Shown one piece after another: positions 41,040 to 45,216 of a stretch of DNA of 45,216 nucleotides. Location of the stretch: the NCBI GenBank assembly GCA_964516925.1, contig CAZEXL010000011.1, positions 1 through 45,216 on the forward strand, written 5' to 3'. The first letter of the stretch is position 1; each line of letters opens with the position of its first letter. Both the position numbers and the translations under genes were made by a program. The notes under the pieces were generated by a model. The model saw only the letters and a list, made by a program, of their open reading frames with translations. It had not been told where the DNA came from and ran no database searches. Origin of the DNA: CAG-552 sp964516925 (GTDB taxonomy: Bacteria; Bacillota; Clostridia; Christensenellales; Pumilibacteraceae).

Positions 41040-41840
41040 ATGAAAAAATTCAGATTATTACTTGCATTAGTAGTAGTTGCTTTGGTTGCAACCGTTTGTT
41101 GCGCGTGTCCAGCTAACAACGAGCCCGAACATACTTTCACCGTAACCATATACGACGTAGACGGCACTCCGTGTACTTGGATCGACGGAATCCAACTCTG
41201 CAAAGTATCGGACGGCGGCGTGGCAATGTGCTATACGCCCACGGGTAAGGTCGATGAAAACGGCGTAGCTTATCTTGACCACGGCGACGACGCACTCACT
41301 CAAATTCCCAGCAGCGCAACGACGGTCGAAGTGCATTTGCAAGGACTTCCGTCGTACTATACTTTCGATACGCTTGTGATGAACGCCGGCGAAAGCAAGA
41401 CGATAAATCTCAGATATAAAACCGATGCAGAACTCGATCAATTTGCAAGCGGTAGCGGCGTAGCAACTTATCTTACGGACGATGCAACCAAAATCGATAC
41501 GGCTAGCGGTTTCGATCCGTACGTAGCAAGCAATATGGCAAGTTACCGACTTAAATTCACCGAAGAAAATCAAAAAATATACTATTCGTTTACCGCTTCG
41601 TTTGCCGACGACTACAAGGTATACGTAGCAATGGGTCTTAACGTAAAAATCACTCAGCTTACCGGCAACGTAATCGACGGAATCGTAAACAGCGGTGAAG
41701 CGTCAAAGAGCGTAAGCGGTACCGACTGCGTTTATTCGTTCTCTGCAAGCAAAGATCAGACGTTCTACTTCGAAGTTTCGCTTAACGGCGGAAGCGTAAA
41801 CACCGACGCCGTTATTTGCTTCGATTACGCGGCTAACTAA
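41040..41840 (+). CDS. Lipoprotein of unknown function, beta-rich
   Basis: 266 residues with a lipoprotein signal peptide (MKKFRLLLALVVVALVATVC then CACP). The first mature third (FTVTIYDVDGTPCTWIDGIQ, VDENGVAYLDHG, TTVEVHLQGLPSYY) looks like a carboxypeptidase-regulatory-type beta sandwich; the rest (YSFTASFADDYKVYVAMGLN, DCVYSFSASKDQTFYFEVSL) resembles a bacterial pre-peptidase C-terminal type sandwich. AAGGAG precedes the ATG. It is the first gene of an operon with the two thioredoxin-domain lipoproteins. Confidence 0.8.
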   Translation: MKKFRLLLALVVVALVATVCCACPANNEPEHTFTVTIYDVDGTPCTWIDGIQLCKVSDGGVAMCYTPTGKVDENGVAYLDHGDDALTQIPSSATTVEVHLQGLPSYYTFDTLVMNAGESKTINLRYKTDAELDQFASGSGVATYLTDDATKIDTASGFDPYVASNMASYRLKFTEENQKIYYSFTASFADDYKVYVAMGLNVKITQLTGNVIDGIVNSGEASKSVSGTDCVYSFSASKDQTFYFEVSLNGGSVNTDAVICFDYAAN

Positions 41841-41854
41841 TCGTGGGTGAGCTT

Positions 41855-43081
41855 ATGCGCAAAATCGGAAAGATATTTGCCGTCGTACTTGCGCTTGCGC
41901 TCGTGCTTTCTACGTGTTTCGCACTTGCGGCATGTAACGACGGTGAAAGCGGAGGCGGCAAAGCCGAGCTAACTATAACGGTAACCTCGCAAAATCTTGC
42001 TCGCGGATCGATAACTTTCGATAAGGAAAAGTACGCTTCGGGCGAAGAAGTTACCGTAACCTTAAAGCCTAAATCGAATTATGTTTTAGATCAGCTTATA
42101 GTAAACAATCAGGACGTAACCGAAAGCGTAGTAAACAACGTTTATAAGTTTACGATAACTTCAAACAGCACGGTCGAAATTTTTTACAAAAAGAAAGGAA
42201 CCGTTAAGTTAACCGTTGGCGAAATATCGCAGATACGCGGCAGCATAACGCTCAGTCCGCAGCGAACGAACAACGAATACAACAAAGACGATGAGGTTAC
42301 GGCAACGATCGTCGCAAACGACGGATATCGAATTGCAAGCGTTATGTTAGGCGATACGGACGTAACGGATGAATTATCAAACGGCCAATATTCCTTTGTT
42401 ATGGATAAAAATTATAGCCTTATCGTGTCTATAGTGCCTACCGATGCGTACGTCGTAACCGTAAACGGACTGACCGAAGCTAACGGCGAAGCTCAATTTT
42501 CGGGCGAAAGCGAGAACGGATTCGGGAAGGGTGAACAAACTACCTTAACGCTCACCGCAAAAAAAGGTTATCTTATCGGAAGCGTTTCAGTCGACGGTGT
42601 CGACAAAACCGCTTACTTTGGTAACTACGTCGGAACTTACGACTTCGTTATGAACGATAACCACGAAGTAACCGTAACGTTTGTCGAAGATATGCTTACC
42701 GAAATTTTGGACGTAACCGCCGCCGAATTCAGCGAGGCAATAAGCAGATACGAAACCGTGGTCGTATACTTCTGGGCAACTTGGTGCGGACCTTGTACCA
42801 CTTCCAAGCCTTACGTACAGGAATTTGCCGAAATGGACAACGGCGTAAAGGTAATCAAAGTCGATTACGGCACGGCGCCTTCTTCGGCAGACGATCAAAC
42901 CGAAGAGCATAAGCTGTTCTACTATTACAATTCCTACTATGGCAACAACAGCATACCGATGCTCGTTTTATTCAAAGACGGCTCGCACGTTGCAGGCATG
43001 ACGCCTCCGGGCATATACCTCACCGTCGATAATCTCGTCGATTTGGTAACCAACCCCGACAATTACGGACCAAAGAAATAG
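41855..43081 (+). CDS. Lipoprotein with three InlB-like repeats and a thioredoxin domain
   Basis: 408 residues. Signal peptide with lipobox LAAC (Cys27). Three B-repeat-like units (about 37-115, 116-195, 196-278), each with the pattern GSITFDKEKYASGEEVTVTL, DQLIVNNQDVTE, FTITSNSTVEI, resembling divergent InlB B-repeats. The C-terminal thioredoxin domain has FWATWCGPC (Cys311, Cys314) and the cis-Pro loop NSIPMLVLF. It should be anchored outside the membrane, where it may reduce or shuffle disulfides; the repeats may bind other surface partners. The ATG at 41855 directly starts the signal peptide; a GTG at 41843 lacks a site. Few Cys-rich exported targets are seen nearby apart from the operon itself. 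Confidence 0.88.
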   Translation: MRKIGKIFAVVLALALVLSTCFALAACNDGESGGGKAELTITVTSQNLARGSITFDKEKYASGEEVTVTLKPKSNYVLDQLIVNNQDVTESVVNNVYKFTITSNSTVEIFYKKKGTVKLTVGEISQIRGSITLSPQRTNNEYNKDDEVTATIVANDGYRIASVMLGDTDVTDELSNGQYSFVMDKNYSLIVSIVPTDAYVVTVNGLTEANGEAQFSGESENGFGKGEQTTLTLTAKKGYLIGSVSVDGVDKTAYFGNYVGTYDFVMNDNHEVTVTFVEDMLTEILDVTAAEFSEAISRYETVVVYFWATWCGPCTTSKPYVQEFAEMDNGVKVIKVDYGTAPSSADDQTEEHKLFYYYNSYYGNNSIPMLVLFKDGSHVAGMTPPGIYLTVDNLVDLVTNPDNYGPKK

Positions 43082-43089
43082 TTTGCAAA

Positions 43090-43138
43090 AAGCCTGCCGA
43101 TACGAAGCGACGCGTCGTTTCGTAACAACGGCGGGCTT
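43090..43138 (+). terminator. Long hairpin between the two thioredoxin lipoprotein genes
   Basis: Outer stem AAGCCTGCCG/CGGCGGGCTT (one wobble) encloses an inner 11-bp stem ACGAAGCGACG/CGTCGTTTCGT (one wobble) with almost no loop, followed by AAATTTTA. It may act as a terminator or as an mRNA stabiliser that lowers expression of the downstream gene. Confidence 0.6.
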
Positions 43139-43191
43139 AAATTTTACGGCGGCAGACGCGGCTGCTTGTGATCAAACAATAAGGAAATTTT

Positions 43192-44634
43192 ATGAGAAAA
43201 ACATTGCTTAAAATCGTAGCGCTTGCGCTCGTGTTTTGCAGTTTTGCGGTAGCATTTTTAGTAGGTTGCGGCGAAACTAAAAGTTATTCGGTAACCATCG
43301 AGTCGGCTAGCGGCGGAACGGTAGTTGCCGACAAGGATTCATACGCAAGCGGCGAACAGGTAAAGCTTACCGTAACGCCCAAAAACTGCTACGAATTATC
43401 CTCGCTTATCGTCGACGGCAACGACGTTACCGAAGACTTAAGCGGCAACGAATACAAGTACGTTATAAACGAAGATTCTACCGTTTCGGCAAAATTCAAA
43501 AGGGTAAAGTGGACGCTTACGATAGCCGAATATAACGTTTCTTACGGCAGCGTAACTACGTCCGACGGCGCAAGCGAATACGCTTTGGGTGCGTCCGTAA
43601 CGCTTAACGTGCTTGCTTACGAAGGCTATAAGTATTCGTCGGTTGTGCTAAACGGTTCGGATATCACCACAGCCGTACGTAACGCAAACGGTCGTTACAC
43701 GTTTAACATAACGCAAAATACGGTAGTAAACGTAACTTTTACCGTAAAGAACAAATACTCCGTAAAGGCTAGCGGAATAGTCGCAATTCAGGGTTCGGTC
43801 GTTATTTCGCCGTCTAAGCCCGAATACAACAAAAACGACGCCGTAACCGTTTCGGTTATCGCCAACGAGGGCTACAAAGTATCTAAAGTTAAGCTTAACG
43901 ACACCGACGTAACTTCGTCGCTAAACGACGGATCGTTTACTTTTAACGTCGAGGACGACAGCGTTATAACCGTCGAGTACGAACCTACGATAAAATATAC
44001 AATCACCGTTAATTACGACAGCGCAAAGATGACCGTGTCGCTAACCAATCAAAAGAGCGAATATTGCCACAACGAAACGACTACGCTTGTAGTGGACGTA
44101 AAAGAAGGGTATTTACTTACTGCCGCAACTTTCAACGACAGCGACGTACGCAGCTCGTTTAAAAACGTCGGCGGTTCTTACGAAGTTACCGTAAAACAAA
44201 ACGTACGAATAGATTTGTCGGTTCAAAAGGAATCGCTCGATATCGTAGAAACGACGGTGGACAGCTTCGAAAACGATATCGATCGCAAGGGCAAAATATT
44301 GCTTGACTTCTGGGCGGACGATTGTTCGGTTTGTACCGGGACTCTTGCGCCTATGCTTACCAAATTCGCAAACAACGCAAAGAACGGTAACGAGCTCGAA
44401 TCGTCTATAAATCTTAAAATAATAAAGGTGCGCGTAGGTTCCAGCCGAAGTCTTACGGCAGGTACCACTACGCCCGAACTTAAGATTTTCAATCAATACA
44501 AAACTTACTACAACGGAACGTTCCCCTATATGGTTATAATTGAGGACGGTGAAGTAATCGGAGCTATAAACGGCACGTACAACGATTATTCAACGCTGGT
44601 CGATTGGTTTAAAAATCCGACTTTTGCAGGTTAA
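43192..44634 (+). CDS. Lipoprotein with four InlB-like repeats and a thioredoxin domain, CSVC site
   Basis: 480 residues. Signal peptide with lipobox LVGC (Cys26). Four repeats (about 30-103, 104-184, 185-262, 263-343) with GGTVVADKDSYASGEQVKLT, GNDVTEDLSG, FNITQNTVVNVTF patterns. The C-terminal thioredoxin domain has FWADDCSVC (Cys378, Cys381), a non-standard active site, and the cis-Pro segment TFPYMVI. It is a paralogue of the preceding gene with one more repeat and a changed redox site. AAGGA precedes the ATG. Confidence 0.88.
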   Translation: MRKTLLKIVALALVFCSFAVAFLVGCGETKSYSVTIESASGGTVVADKDSYASGEQVKLTVTPKNCYELSSLIVDGNDVTEDLSGNEYKYVINEDSTVSAKFKRVKWTLTIAEYNVSYGSVTTSDGASEYALGASVTLNVLAYEGYKYSSVVLNGSDITTAVRNANGRYTFNITQNTVVNVTFTVKNKYSVKASGIVAIQGSVVISPSKPEYNKNDAVTVSVIANEGYKVSKVKLNDTDVTSSLNDGSFTFNVEDDSVITVEYEPTIKYTITVNYDSAKMTVSLTNQKSEYCHNETTTLVVDVKEGYLLTAATFNDSDVRSSFKNVGGSYEVTVKQNVRIDLSVQKESLDIVETTVDSFENDIDRKGKILLDFWADDCSVCTGTLAPMLTKFANNAKNGNELESSINLKIIKVRVGSSRSLTAGTTTPELKIFNQYKTYYNGTFPYMVIIEDGEVIGAINGTYNDYSTLVDWFKNPTFAG

Positions 44635-44647
44635 GGGTAAAATACGA

Positions 44648-45115
44648 ATGTCTATACAAAAAGTCAAAGATTATTTCAGTCAGTTCGGCATCACGGATCG
44701 AATAATGGAATTCGATTCGTCCAGCGCAACCGTTCAGCTTGCGGCTCAGGCTCTCAACGTTCAGCCTGCACGTATAGCCAAGACGTTGGCGTTTGCCGTA
44801 TCGGACGCCGTTATAGTGATAGTAATGGCGGGCGACGCCAAAATAGATAATGCTAGATACAAAGCTCGTTTCAAAACAAAAGCCAAAATGCTTACGCCCG
44901 ACGACGTGCTGCAAAAAACGGGGCACGAAGTAGGCGGAGTATGTCCGTTCGCCTTGCCCGACGGAGTAAAGGTGTGCTTGGACGAATCGCTAAAGCGGTT
45001 TTCTACCGTTTTCCCGGCATGCGGAAGCGCAAACAGCGCAATAGAGCTTACCGTTGAGCAACTGGAAAAATATTCTCGATTCGATTGCTGGGTGGACGTT
45101 ACCTTTCTTTCGTAA
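44648..45115 (+). CDS. YbaK/EbsC-type aminoacyl-tRNA deacylase
   Basis: 155 residues. YbaK-family proteins remove wrongly attached amino acids from tRNA. Motifs: the Lys-containing ARIAKTLAFAVSDAVIVIVMAGD, TGHEVGGVCPFALP and SGS-like ACGSANSAIELTVEQLE. The ATG at 44648 (upstream AAGGGT) is the best start; an in-frame ATG at 44624 lies inside the preceding gene's end. Its last residues and stop codon (VTFLS, TAA) are formed by a palindromic repeat, which suggests the repeat's insertion altered the C-terminus slightly. Confidence 0.88.
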   Translation: MSIQKVKDYFSQFGITDRIMEFDSSSATVQLAAQALNVQPARIAKTLAFAVSDAVIVIVMAGDAKIDNARYKARFKTKAKMLTPDDVLQKTGHEVGGVCPFALPDGVKVCLDESLKRFSTVFPACGSANSAIELTVEQLEKYSRFDCWVDVTFLS

Positions 45116-45216
45116 AGAAAGATAACCCAAAGAACTTACTTTTCTTTAGGGAAAGAAAAGTAAGCAAAAGAAACCTACTTTTCTTTAGGGAAAGAAAAGT
45201 AAGCAAAAGAAACCTA
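45098..45216. repeat. Three palindromic repeat units, tandem
   Basis: 45098-45126 (GTTACCTTTCTTT/AAAGAAAGATAAC), 45135-45164 and 45176-45203 (TTACTTTTCTTT/AAAGAAAAGTAA with AGGG between). The last two are a 39-bp tandem repeat including the tail GCAAAAGAAACCTA. The array runs off the window end. Confidence 0.85.

Noticed and set aside
1..45216. CRISPR array
   Set aside because: No series of regularly spaced identical repeats was found; the only tandem repeats are the palindromes at the right end.

Overview
The window looks like chromosome from an uncultured Gram-positive bacterium of the Firmicutes, probably class Clostridia. The signs are an AddA/AddB pair instead of RecBCD, many diderm-independent lipoproteins (signal peptide plus Cys lipobox), strong Shine-Dalgarno sites (AGGAGG), sigma-A type promoters (TTGACA-17-TATAAT), an ImmA/IrrE-type regulator pair, and phage genes resembling those of Gram-positive hosts. 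The taxonomic placement is inference from gene content only.

Layout. (1) 1-450: tail of an upstream gene, strong terminators and the 3' half of a tRNA-Arg(CCU), which looks like the scar of an integrated element lying to the left. (2) 505-9359: a lipoprotein, the addB-addA recombination operon, and a run of small proteins (52-aa, membrane, SpaA-fold, two lipoproteins). (3) 9407-11425: a divergent MocR-type regulator and pyridoxamine kinase, i.e. a vitamin B6 unit, followed by a gene-free, hairpin-rich stretch (11426-12020) that may hold a non-coding RNA. (4) 12021-18553: a two-component system, then cell-envelope precursor genes glmS, a small export protein, glmM and ddl. (5) 18640-31460: a putative HTH regulator, an SH3-like membrane protein, and a tightly packed one-strand operon of virion genes: large terminase, small-terminase-like protein, P22-like portal, HK97-fold capsid, neck, tail hub, unknown beta-rich proteins, a coiled-coil protein and two holin-like proteins. 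It has no integrase, replication gene, endolysin or tail tube/tape-measure gene that I can recognise, and its base composition matches the host genes. (6) 31570-34170: a clearly AT-rich foreign islet with a repressor/ImmA pair controlled by twin perfect operators, a DUF4417 gene and a small gene cassette bounded by a 122-bp direct repeat. (7) 34236-40370: DNA repair genes dinB (minus) and uvrB-uvrA (plus). (8) 40371-45216: a repeat-rich intergenic region, a lipoprotein and two paralogous lipoproteins that join InlB-like repeats to a thioredoxin domain, then a YbaK-type deacylase and more palindromic repeats.

The strongest candidate for something undescribed is the virion operon. It is compact, intact, host-like in composition, ends in its own terminator, and carries packaging and head/neck/hub genes without the genes a phage needs to replicate or integrate. 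This is what one expects of a domesticated particle or gene-transfer-agent-like system with a podovirus-type (P22-like) architecture, although a decayed prophage remains possible. Secondary points of interest are a set of genes (addB, a small membrane protein, dinB, uvrB) whose start codon sits 6-8 bases after the -10 box (leaderless mRNAs), the paired InlB-repeat/thioredoxin lipoproteins, and the recombining DUF4417 cassette.
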